11,670 nucleotides of DNA from Verrucomicrobiota bacterium (GTDB taxonomy: Bacteria > Verrucomicrobiota > Verrucomicrobiia > Verrucomicrobiales > Akkermansiaceae), in the NCBI GenBank assembly GCA_009885905.1, contig VFJU01000139.1:1-11670 (forward strand). The letters are read 5' to 3'. Made by a program: the position numbers and the translations under genes. Under the pieces are notes generated by a model. The model made no database searches and was not told where the DNA came from. It saw only the letters and a program-made list of their open reading frames with translations. This document shows positions 5,507 through 11,670 of this stretch, piece by piece (positions within the stretch are counted from its first letter, which is position 1; each line of letters begins with the position of its first letter).

Positions 5507-6811
5507 ATGTCAAAATTTCCCTGCGATGCCGTGACCTACGAAGGTCCGAGTTCCAAGAACCCGCTCTCATTCAAACACTACAACGCCAACCAAGTGGTCG
5601 CCGGTAAGACGATGTCCGAGTGGTTCCGCTTCGGATGCGCCTATTGGCACACCATGCGAGGCATCGGCTCCGATCCATTTGGCGCTGGCACCGCGGCGCA
5701 TCCATGGGATGACGGCACGAACTCAATAGCGAACGCACAGAACCGCGCTCGGGTTTTCTTCGATTTCATGCAAAAAGTCGGTCTTGATTACTACTGCTTC
5801 CATGACCGCGACGTCGCACCGGAATGCGCCACACTTGGTGAGTCTAACAAAGCCTTGGACGCTGTGGCTGACGTGCTTGAAGAAGAGCAAAAACGCACAG
5901 GCAAAAAACTACTCTGGGGCACCGCCTGCCTATTTGTCCACCCACGCTATCAGCAAGGAGCCGCCACGAGCCCGAACGCTCAAGTCTATGCCTACGCCGC
6001 CGCCCAAGTGAAAAAAGCCATGGAAGTGACCCACCGACTTGGCGGAGAAGGCTACACTTTCTGGGGCGGCCGCGAGGGCTACACCACTCTACTCAACACG
6101 AACATGAAGCGCGAACTCGATCACCTCGCACGCTTTCTCCATATGGCCGTTGATTACAAAAAGGAAATCGGCTTCAAGGGGCAATTTTATATCGAGCCCA
6201 AACCACAAGAGCCAACAACCCACCAATACGATTCGGACTCGGCCGCCTGCCTCAACTTCCTTCGCGAGTACGACTTGTTAGAGCACTTCAAACTCAACAT
6301 CGAGACCAATCACGCAACTCTCGCAGGTCACACGATGGAGCATGAGCTCACCGTCGCCTACGAAGCTGGTGCACTTGGTAGCATCGATGCGAACATGGGT
6401 ACCCCTAACGTCGGATGGGATACTGATCAATTCCCAACAGATCTCTATCTCACCACCCATACGATGTTAGTGCTCATGAAAATGGGCGGCTTTACGACAG
6501 GCGGGCTCAACTTCGACGCCAAACGTCGCCGCGAATCATGGGAACCGGTGGATCTCGTCCACGCTCACATCGTCGGCATGGACGCCTTCGCCAGAGGGCT
6601 AAAAACCGCAGCCGCGATTCGTGCGGATGGCCGCATCGAACAATTCATTTCCGAACGTTATAAAACGTGGGACAGCGGCGTAGGCAGCGAAGTGGAAGCG
6701 GGAAAAACCACTCTCGCGGATCTCGAGAAATACGCCCTCAGCCATGGAGAACCGATGGTGGCCAGCGGTCGGCAAGAAATGATCGAGGGGCTGCTCAACG
6801 AGTTTATTTAA
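5507..6811 (+). CDS. xylA: Xylose isomerase, group II
   Basis: A 434-residue enzyme converting D-xylose to D-xylulose in the cytoplasm, the first step of xylose use; the length fits group II (about 440). Visible active-site residues are His99 and Asp102 ([10 protein letters not shown]), Glu230 and Lys232 ([10 protein letters not shown]), Glu266 and His269 ([12 protein letters not shown]), Asp294 (GSIDAN), Asp305 and Asp307 (GWDTDQFPT) and Asp337 (LNFDAK), so all metal ligands are kept. [14 protein letters not shown] (185-198) is also typical. The usual NRGD after SIDA is here NMGT (Met297, Thr299). It is divergent from xylR and followed by a hairpin terminator. No xylulokinase is adjacent, so the pathway must be completed elsewhere. 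The ATG at 5507 has no Shine-Dalgarno sequence; GCTACC abuts it instead. Confidence 0.97.
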   Translation: MSKFPCDAVTYEGPSSKNPLSFKHYNANQVVAGKTMSEWFRFGCAYWHTMRGIGSDPFGAGTAAHPWDDGTNSIANAQNRARVFFDFMQKVGLDYYCFHDRDVAPECATLGESNKALDAVADVLEEEQKRTGKKLLWGTACLFVHPRYQQGAATSPNAQVYAYAAAQVKKAMEVTHRLGGEGYTFWGGREGYTTLLNTNMKRELDHLARFLHMAVDYKKEIGFKGQFYIEPKPQEPTTHQYDSDSAACLNFLREYDLLEHFKLNIETNHATLAGHTMEHELTVAYEAGALGSIDANMGTPNVGWDTDQFPTDLYLTTHTMLVLMKMGGFTTGGLNFDAKRRRESWEPVDLVHAHIVGMDAFARGLKTAAAIRADGRIEQFISERYKTWDSGVGSEVEAGKTTLADLEKYALSHGEPMVASGRQEMIEGLLNEFI

Positions 6812-6832
6812 ACCGCCAAATCCCCCACCCTG

Positions 6833-6865
6833 CCCCATCCTTGCAACCTCAGGGATGGGGTATTT
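6833..6865 (+). terminator. Intrinsic terminator after xylA
   Basis: An eight-base GC-rich stem, CCCCATCC (6833-6840) with GGATGGGG (6853-6860), closes a 12-base loop and is followed by TATTT. It begins 21 bases after the xylA stop. The short U-rich stretch makes it moderate in strength. It suggests xylA is transcribed alone. Confidence 0.6.
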
Positions 6866-6874
6866 CCCCTCCAT

Positions 6875-6894
6875 TTTAATCCTACTAGATTAAA
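6875..6894. repeat. AT-rich inverted repeat between convergent genes
   Basis: TTTAATC (6875-6881) and GATTAAA (6888-6894) are perfect seven-base arms around a six-base loop. It lies 16 bases past the stop of the minus-strand gene ending at 6911. It may help end that transcript, but the stem is weak and no U-tract follows on the minus strand. Confidence 0.25.
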
Positions 6895-6910
6895 TTCTGC
6901 CGCTGAAGGA

Positions 6911-7651
6911 CTAATTCTTGAATACGGGAAAGCCCGATGCCGGTCTCATTTGCACTGGGGGCTCTATCGGGAATGATCCAATGTCACCGATTCGGTAAGT
7001 CCCATAGGCAATGGGAATGACGGTCAGCAAGAGCGCTGGCTCATCCTCGTGAATAAACTTAGAAATATGCACCACCGCAGCGCAGTTAGGACTCTTCTTC
7101 ACCGCCATAACATCGCCAATCTTGAATGAATCAGCCACTTGCGTTTGATCGGTAGGAAATACGTACTCAATGAAAACTGGAAACGGCAACGGCTTGGTAA
7201 AATCATCCGGTTTTACCATCGCTTGAGCTTTGATCACGATACCTGGATCAAAAAAGTCATACTGATTGAGTACTCTAACTTTTTCGACCATATAATCGCC
7301 TTCAATGTAAGTCAAAAGAAGTGGCCGATCAAAATTCGTTAGATAGTTCCGCATTAAAAGTGAATTTGCGCGAATCCGCTGTGCCTCAGTGTATCCAAAG
7401 TAGTGCTTGTATAGCTCTCTTGGAACAAGAGCATTTCCATTAGGAACGTCTAACACCGTATAACGCTTCAAGACAGGTAACCTCCCAAGCTTGCTAAGAA
7501 TTTGATAATTTCGAGGGATTTCTGGATTGCCAAAAACATGAAGGCAAACCGCCCAAGTGATCACGGCAAAGCAAATTGCCAGAGCATTTGCCAAGACCCA
7601 CCAAAAATAAGCGGGCCGTCTCGATGGAGGTTCTTCGACAATCCGAGGCAC
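6911..7651 (-). CDS. Membrane-anchored protein of unknown function
   Basis: I do not recognise a named family. The 246-residue product has a short basic N-terminus (RR at 11-12), one hydrophobic segment at about 16-40 (YFWWVLANALAICFAVITWA onward) and a soluble remainder. By the positive-inside rule the bulk would lie outside the cytoplasm. There is no signal-peptidase or lipobox motif. The soluble part holds EYVFPTDQTQVADSFKIGD (162-180) and ends in a Pro-rich stretch with PIEPPVQMRPASGFPVFKN. Its only cysteines are at 27, 36 and 190. The start is GTG at 7651, 10 bases after the stop of the Fe-S carrier gene, so the two are probably cotranscribed. Hydrophobic beta-like segments in the second half suggest a folded periplasmic domain. 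It may be restricted to related bacteria. Confidence 0.75.
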   Translation of the reverse strand: MPRIVEEPPSRRPAYFWWVLANALAICFAVITWAVCLHVFGNPEIPRNYQILSKLGRLPVLKRYTVLDVPNGNALVPRELYKHYFGYTEAQRIRANSLLMRNYLTNFDRPLLLTYIEGDYMVEKVRVLNQYDFFDPGIVIKAQAMVKPDDFTKPLPFPVFIEYVFPTDQTQVADSFKIGDVMAVKKSPNCAAVVHISKFIHEDEPALLLTVIPIAYGTYRIGDIGSFPIEPPVQMRPASGFPVFKN

Positions 7652-7661
7652 AGCGAATCAG

Positions 7662-8042
7662 CTAGTTAGTTTCACAAGCCTCACCACCGGGAACCGCGAG
7701 CACACCCACGTCGTCATCAAGCGGCTCGAATGAAGTGCCGCAGCCGCACGAGCGCGCAGCTTTGGGATTATTAATCTTAAATCCGGCATCGGTGAGATCA
7801 TCCGAATAGTCGATTTCACAGCCGCGCAGGCGGTCGAGACTGTCTGCCGCAACGATCACGCGAGCGGTCCCAGAGACCACGATCTCATCGCCAAGTTCGG
7901 GTTCGGCAACGTTCATTTCATACTGCCAACCTGCGCAACCGCCGCGACGAACGGCGAGCCTGAGACCTGCTTGTGGCGAATCCGCGCGGCTCGCGAGGAG
8001 TTTACCGAGTTCTTCAACGGCTTTCGGGGTGATTTCAATCAT
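7662..8042 (-). CDS. A-type iron-sulfur carrier (IscA/ErpA/HesB family)
   Basis: A 126-residue protein of the HesB/IscA/ErpA family, which takes Fe-S clusters (or iron) from the assembly machinery and passes them to target enzymes. The three cluster-binding cysteines are present: Cys36 in RRGGCAGWQYEM, and Cys99 and Cys101 in ARSCGCGTSF. It begins MIEITPKAVEEL, typical of the family. A longer version from a TTG at 8057 would add MNCKR, but the ATG at 8042 fits homologues better. About 24 residues follow the CGCG motif (FEPLDDDVGVLAVPGGEACETN), longer than the usual short end and with an extra cysteine at 123. No isc or suf genes are beside it, as for many stand-alone ErpA-type carriers. The unknown membrane protein follows 10 bases downstream. 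Confidence 0.92.
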   Translation of the reverse strand: MIEITPKAVEELGKLLASRADSPQAGLRLAVRRGGCAGWQYEMNVAEPELGDEIVVSGTARVIVAADSLDRLRGCEIDYSDDLTDAGFKINNPKAARSCGCGTSFEPLDDDVGVLAVPGGEACETN

Positions 8043-8292
8043 ACGCTTGCAATTCAATTTAGATGATTTCGATCAATTTGAAACAGCAATTCTAAAGAAC
8101 TTCAGCATCAGCAATTTCAACCGCCCCAGATGCCTGATGAAATTAAGAAATTACCACGCAATCAAATCGGTAGAAAGGTCTTGACGTGTAAGCCCTACAA
8201 CTCTTCATTCCGCCTCGACCGTGATTTTTTCGCAGTTCCCCATACTAGGTGGGGTGTCTTTAGATTTTCGATTCAAGCGTATTAATTATTCC
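8043..8292. other. Divergent control region of Fe-S carrier and rpoD
   Basis: This 250-bp gap separates two divergent genes. A TTGACG at 8181-8186 is a good -35 match toward rpoD, but the hexamer 17 bases on (TTCATT, 8204-8209) is a poor -10. A short hairpin, CCCCA (8238-8242) with TGGGG (8250-8254), would lie in the rpoD leader. I see no riboswitch, RNA gene or clear promoter for the minus-strand gene. An in-frame GTG at 8221 could extend RpoD by 24 residues, but that stretch looks unlike sigma factors. Confidence 0.35.
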
Positions 8293-10506
8293 ATGTCTTC
8301 GTCCAAACCTTCTGCCAAGAAACCCGCCGTTAAACCTAAAGCCAAGGTTCCAACGGCGTCTGCCAAAAAGCCCCTCATCAAAAACAAGGCAAAGCCCCCT
8401 GCACCAAAGAAGTTGGCCAAGAAGCCCATCGCCGCTTCTGCCAAGAAGTTGGCGAAAAAGCCCACTAAGCCTGTCGCTGCGATAACTAAGGCGTCCTCCA
8501 AGACCGCACCTAAAGTGGTCAAAAAAATCGTTAAAGCTCTTAAGCCCGCTAAGGCTGCTAAACCTGCTAAACCTGCTAAACCCGTTAAAGTTGCGAAACC
8601 CGTTAAGGCTCCGAAACCTGCGAAACCTACCAGAGCCGCTAAAGCTGAGAAACCCGTCAAGGCTGAGAAACCTGTTAAGGCTGCGAAACCTGCTAAAGCC
8701 ACGAAGGTTGAAAAAACCGTTAAGGTCACAGTGAAACCTGCAGTCGAAGTAAAGGCTGCGACGAAACCTAACAAGGCCGAAGTCAAGGCAGGCAAAGAAG
8801 TTCCGGTACCACCCACCTCGTCTAGGACTAAAAAAACACCGGCCGCTTCTCTCGCCGAAGTCGCCATCACCAAGACTCCGGAAAATGCGAAGCGTCGCAT
8901 CGACACTCCGGAAATCCAAGAAAAGATCCGCGAGCTCATCAAACTTGCTAAGGAACAGGATTATCTCACCTACGATGACATCAATGAGATTCTCCCTAAC
9001 GATCTTGTCGATCCCGATGACGTCGAGGCGATCATGGAGCGTCTCCGCAACATGGAGTTCGACATCATCGATGCTTCAGAAGTCGACCGCTACAAAGACA
9101 AAAAGCGCGACGAGGGCGAAGGCGAGGAAGAAGACATCAAAACCGACCAGAAGCTCGACATCTTGGATGATCCAGTCCGGATGTACCTCAAACAAATGGG
9201 GCAAGTCCCCTTACTGACTCGCGAGCAAGAAGTTGAAATTTCCAAACGCATCGAAGACGCGGAAATCGAAGTTGCCAAACACCTGCACCTGTTCGGCTTT
9301 GTCACCGACTCCTATCTCGAACTCGCCGACAAACTCAATAAAGGTAAGGAGCGTTTCGACCGCGTCATTCTTGATAAAAAAATCGAATCTCGCGAGCGCT
9401 ACATGAAGGGGCTTCCCAAGTTGTGTGATCAACTCAAACAACTTCATCACGATAACGAAGATATTTTCCGCCAGCTCACTTCAAAGAGTCCTCGCAGCAA
9501 AAAGAAACTCGAAGAAGAGTTCGAAAAAAACATCCAAACTCTCAATCGAGTTTTCACCCGGTTTTACTACAAACAGAAAGTTGTCGAAGATTTCTGTGAG
9601 CTAGTGGATGACTACATGCAAAAATTTTGGAAGTATGGTCGTAAATTGCATAGCGATCCGAACGATAAGGAATTCGTTTTCAAGATGCGTGAAATCCAAC
9701 AACGGACTTGGCACACATTAGAAACCTTCGAGGCCGCTAACAAACTACTCCGCCATTGGCTAAAGGAAGCGCTCAAGGCGAAAACGGAAATGGTCGAGGC
9801 CAACCTCCGACTCGTGATTTCCATCGCCAAGAAATACACCAACCGCGGACTTTCCTTCCTCGACCTCATCCAAGAAGGTAACATGGGCTTGATGAAGGCC
9901 GTTGAAAAATTTGAGTACCGACGCGGATACAAATTTTCTACTTACGCCACATGGTGGATTCGCCAAGCGATCACTCGTTCCATCGCCGACCAAGCCCGCA
10001 CGATTCGTATCCCAGTTCACATGATCGAGACGATCAACAAACTGATGCGTGTGCAAAAGCAACTCGTCCAGGAATACGGTCGCGAACCATCACCCGAAGA
10101 GATTGCTGAAGAAATCCACTTGCCCGTCGAACGGGTACGCGCGGTGCTGAAAATGGCTCAACAACCCATTTCTTTACAAGCCCCCGTGGGCGATTCGGAC
10201 GACACCTCGTTCGGTGACTTCATCGAAGACAAGGCCGCCGACAACCCGATGGAAGAGGCCGGTTTCTCGATGCTTAAAGACAAAATCAAGGACGTGCTGG
10301 ACACTCTAACTGAGCGTGAACGCGAAGTACTTGAACAACGTTTCGGCCTCAAGGATGGCTACAGTCGCACTCTGGAAGAAGTCGGCCGTCAATTCCAAGT
10401 CACCCGTGAACGGATTCGTCAGATTGAAGCCAAAGCACTACGAAAAATGCGCCACCCGACGCGTATCCGCAAACTTGAAGGCTTCATTGAGCTTCCCGGA
10501 GCTTGA
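8293..10506 (+). CDS. rpoD: Primary sigma factor RpoD with Lys/Ala/Pro-rich tail
   Basis: The housekeeping sigma-70 subunit, 737 residues from the ATG at 8293. Residues 1 to about 190 are an unusual basic tail of K, A, P and V with motifs such as [10 protein letters not shown]. Region 1.1 follows at about 203-270 ([20 protein letters not shown]), then an acidic stretch and region 1.2 from about 293 ([20 protein letters not shown]). A non-conserved region spans about 330-495. Region 2 starts near 499 ([20 protein letters not shown], with [13 protein letters not shown] about 548-560). Region 3 contains [18 protein letters not shown]. Region 4 begins near 667, with [20 protein letters not shown] as its helix-turn-helix. 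All core and promoter-binding regions are intact. ATG 8293 is preferred over GTG 8221. The Hsp33-like gene follows after 60 bp. Confidence 0.97.
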   Translation: MSSSKPSAKKPAVKPKAKVPTASAKKPLIKNKAKPPAPKKLAKKPIAASAKKLAKKPTKPVAAITKASSKTAPKVVKKIVKALKPAKAAKPAKPAKPVKVAKPVKAPKPAKPTRAAKAEKPVKAEKPVKAAKPAKATKVEKTVKVTVKPAVEVKAATKPNKAEVKAGKEVPVPPTSSRTKKTPAASLAEVAITKTPENAKRRIDTPEIQEKIRELIKLAKEQDYLTYDDINEILPNDLVDPDDVEAIMERLRNMEFDIIDASEVDRYKDKKRDEGEGEEEDIKTDQKLDILDDPVRMYLKQMGQVPLLTREQEVEISKRIEDAEIEVAKHLHLFGFVTDSYLELADKLNKGKERFDRVILDKKIESRERYMKGLPKLCDQLKQLHHDNEDIFRQLTSKSPRSKKKLEEEFEKNIQTLNRVFTRFYYKQKVVEDFCELVDDYMQKFWKYGRKLHSDPNDKEFVFKMREIQQRTWHTLETFEAANKLLRHWLKEALKAKTEMVEANLRLVISIAKKYTNRGLSFLDLIQEGNMGLMKAVEKFEYRRGYKFSTYATWWIRQAITRSIADQARTIRIPVHMIETINKLMRVQKQLVQEYGREPSPEEIAEEIHLPVERVRAVLKMAQQPISLQAPVGDSDDTSFGDFIEDKAADNPMEEAGFSMLKDKIKDVLDTLTEREREVLEQRFGLKDGYSRTLEEVGRQFQVTRERIRQIEAKALRKMRHPTRIRKLEGFIELPGA
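8299..8790 (+). repeat. Degenerate 9-bp coding repeats in rpoD tail
   Basis: The DNA for the basic tail is built of imperfect nine-base units of the type GCTAAACCT, giving Ala/Val-Lys-Pro/Ala. The clearest run is about 8540-8720, where GCTAAACCT, GCTAAACCC, GTTAAAGTT and GCGAAACCC follow in phase. Copies differ mostly at synonymous or A/V positions, as expected from repeat slippage followed by drift. Such tracts can vary in length between strains. Confidence 0.7.
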
Positions 10507-10566
10507 TCTAGGCACTCTGATCCGACGTCCGTTAGTAAAAAATAGGATTCTGGAAAATTTCACCTG

Positions 10567-11331
10567 ATGGATGCTCCCGAAGAATTTACGACTATCGAAT
10601 CAATTTTCGTTAGGCATCGCAACGCGTTGTTGTTGCGCGGTCAATTCACACCTCTGTATACAGATTACTACCTCCACATGATGGAGCATCAGATTCGCCC
10701 CCCTGCCGATTTGGATCAGATGCTCAAGGATACTCTGGCGATGCTAACGTTGCACCTCGTTGCGAGGCCGTGGGCTGAATCAGTCGCATGGACGGCAAAT
10801 CTCCGAGCTCCAAGGATTAACTTGTTTGTCACGGGCGGGTCGTTAGACGAAGCCGTAGCTGGAAGAATTTTCACCGAGGACGTTCGCGAGCCTGATAGAA
10901 ATTTCTTTTACTCCCAAACGACCACCGTCGAAAATAGCACCCCTCGTCTCTCGACACTTGAAATCGACGGCAAAGATCCAATCGCTTGGGTTTCGCAATT
11001 TTACGATCAATCTGAGCAACGTCCCGCCCGTGCTTTTCGCTTGGACGATGAAAACTTCGCCATCGTCGCAGCACAGCCGGACTGTGATTTAGAATGGTTG
11101 GCCGCACTTGAGAGTGATGATGTCGCAAAAATCACCGACACAGAGGAAACCACCCTATTGGAAACTCGCCGCTTTCGTTTCCATTGCGGTTGCACGCTTG
11201 ATAAGATCCTTCCCATTCTCGGGGGCTGGAAAGACCGACTCGATGACCTGTTTGGCGATCAGGAATCTATCAGCATTCAATGCCCTCGCTGCGCTGCCAA
11301 GTATCACGTCACACGTGACATGATTTCTTGA
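10567..11331 (+). CDS. hslO: Divergent, short Hsp33-like redox chaperone
   Basis: A 254-residue protein resembling Hsp33, the cytoplasmic holdase that is switched on by oxidation. The C-terminal zinc centre is intact: Cys207-x-Cys209 in FHCGCTLDK and Cys239-x-x-Cys242 in QCPRCAAKYHVT, a CxC-29-CxxC spacing. Upstream, DGKDPIAWVSQFYDQSEQRPARAF (134-157) resembles the conserved Hsp33 segment before the linker, where the E. coli protein has a Tyr-Phe-x-x-Ser-Glu-Gln stretch. The N-terminal half is very divergent, and the protein is about 35 residues shorter than the usual 290. There is one extra cysteine at 173. It starts 60 bp after rpoD and ends 4 bp before the next gene, suggesting cotranscription. 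The zinc centre is secure; that it works as a full chaperone is inferred. Confidence 0.85.
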   Translation: MDAPEEFTTIESIFVRHRNALLLRGQFTPLYTDYYLHMMEHQIRPPADLDQMLKDTLAMLTLHLVARPWAESVAWTANLRAPRINLFVTGGSLDEAVAGRIFTEDVREPDRNFFYSQTTTVENSTPRLSTLEIDGKDPIAWVSQFYDQSEQRPARAFRLDDENFAIVAAQPDCDLEWLAALESDDVAKITDTEETTLLETRRFRFHCGCTLDKILPILGGWKDRLDDLFGDQESISIQCPRCAAKYHVTRDMIS

Positions 11332-11335
11332 TCTC

Positions 11336-11670
11336 ATGAATTTTCAACGCTTTCACCACAGGCAATTCGCCGATGTGAATGCATTGTCTCAACTGAAAAA
11401 ATCTCAGCGAATCTCCGTTTGTATCCCCACGCTCAATGAAGCAGAAACGATCGGTCCTATCGTCTCACTCATCCACAATCACCTCGTAATCGAATCCGGT
11501 TTCATTGATGAAATCATCGTCATTGACTCTAAGTCCACCGACGGCACCAGCGAAATTGCTGAGGCCGCGCAAGCGAAGGTTTATCAGTCCTCCGACATTT
11601 CACCCCAAGCAAACTCAAGTCTAGGTAAAGGCGAAAACCTTTGGAAAGCCCTTCAAGTCGCAAGCGGAGA
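11336..11670 (+). CDS. gpgS: Glucosyl-3-phosphoglycerate synthase-like glycosyltransferase, 5' part
   Basis: The first 111 complete codons of a gene cut by the window edge, read directly from the sequence. After a short leader it shows a GT-A glycosyltransferase start: ISVCIPTLNEAETIGPIV (26-43), then DEIIVIDSKSTDGTSEIAEA (58-77) and LGKGENLWKAL (96-106). The KGE-LWKAL motif after the nucleotide-binding strand is typical of GpgS, which joins glucose from a nucleotide sugar to 3-phosphoglycerate; dephosphorylation then gives the compatible solute glucosylglycerate. The DxD metal motif and the acceptor-binding part lie beyond the window, so other GT2/GT81 enzymes are possible. The ATG lies 4 bp after the Hsp33-like stop, with no Shine-Dalgarno sequence, suggesting coupling. 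Confidence 0.7.
   Translation, partial: MNFQRFHHRQFADVNALSQLKKSQRISVCIPTLNEAETIGPIVSLIHNHLVIESGFIDEIIVIDSKSTDGTSEIAEAAQAKVYQSSDISPQANSSLGKGENLWKALQVASG

Noticed and set aside
8540..8720. Short regular repeats considered as a CRISPR-like or noncoding array
   Set aside because: The units are nine bases, in phase with the rpoD frame, and have no spacers; they encode the basic tail.
8260..8942. Two long minus-strand frames (about 219 residues each) opposite the rpoD tail
   Set aside because: They are mirror products of the repetitive Lys/Ala/Pro codons and show only low-complexity Gly/Phe/Arg or Ala/Leu/Thr runs.

Overview
The window looks like ordinary chromosome from a Gram-negative bacterium of the Verrucomicrobiota, perhaps near the Opitutae. 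This is an inference from gene content. A group II xylose isomerase is divergent from a regulator that joins a LacI-type sugar-binding domain to an AraC-type DNA-binding domain. The primary sigma factor carries a long Lys/Ala/Pro-rich N-terminal tail. A short Hsp33-like chaperone and a glucosyl-3-phosphoglycerate synthase-like gene follow it. No rRNA, tRNA, IS element or CRISPR array was seen. Almost no start codon has a convincing Shine-Dalgarno sequence.

Layout. Positions 1-1200 form an accessory-looking segment with a 64-residue XRE-type regulator (minus) and a type II toxin-antitoxin pair, vapB-vapC (plus, ATGA overlap). A 7-bp inverted repeat with a GTTAGAC core follows. Positions 1237-2048 (minus) hold a two-gene membrane unit: a 52-residue protein resembling DUF5993, overlapping TGATG with a DsbB-like disulfide oxidoreductase that has only one cysteine pair. 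Positions 2327-3982 (plus) encode a CPA2-type cation/proton antiporter with a TrkA-N domain.

Positions 4226-6811 form a xylose-use module: xylR (minus) and xylA (plus) diverge from a 123-bp region with a candidate 21-bp palindromic operator and a good xylR promoter, and xylA ends at a hairpin. Positions 6911-8042 (minus) carry an A-type Fe-S carrier protein followed after about 10 bp by a membrane-anchored protein I do not recognise.

Positions 8293-11670 (plus) hold rpoD, an Hsp33-like redox chaperone and the start of a glucosyl-3-phosphoglycerate synthase-like gene, closely spaced and possibly one operon.

How they work together. XylR probably senses xylose and controls xylA. The DsbB-like pair acts on periplasmic thiol oxidation. 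The rpoD cluster is housekeeping transcription with redox and osmotic stress functions beside it. I found no clearly new multi-gene system. The most rewarding items are the coupled DUF5993/DsbB pair, the loss of a second DsbB cysteine pair, the xylR-xylA control region, the RpoD tail and the unrecognised partner of the Fe-S carrier.
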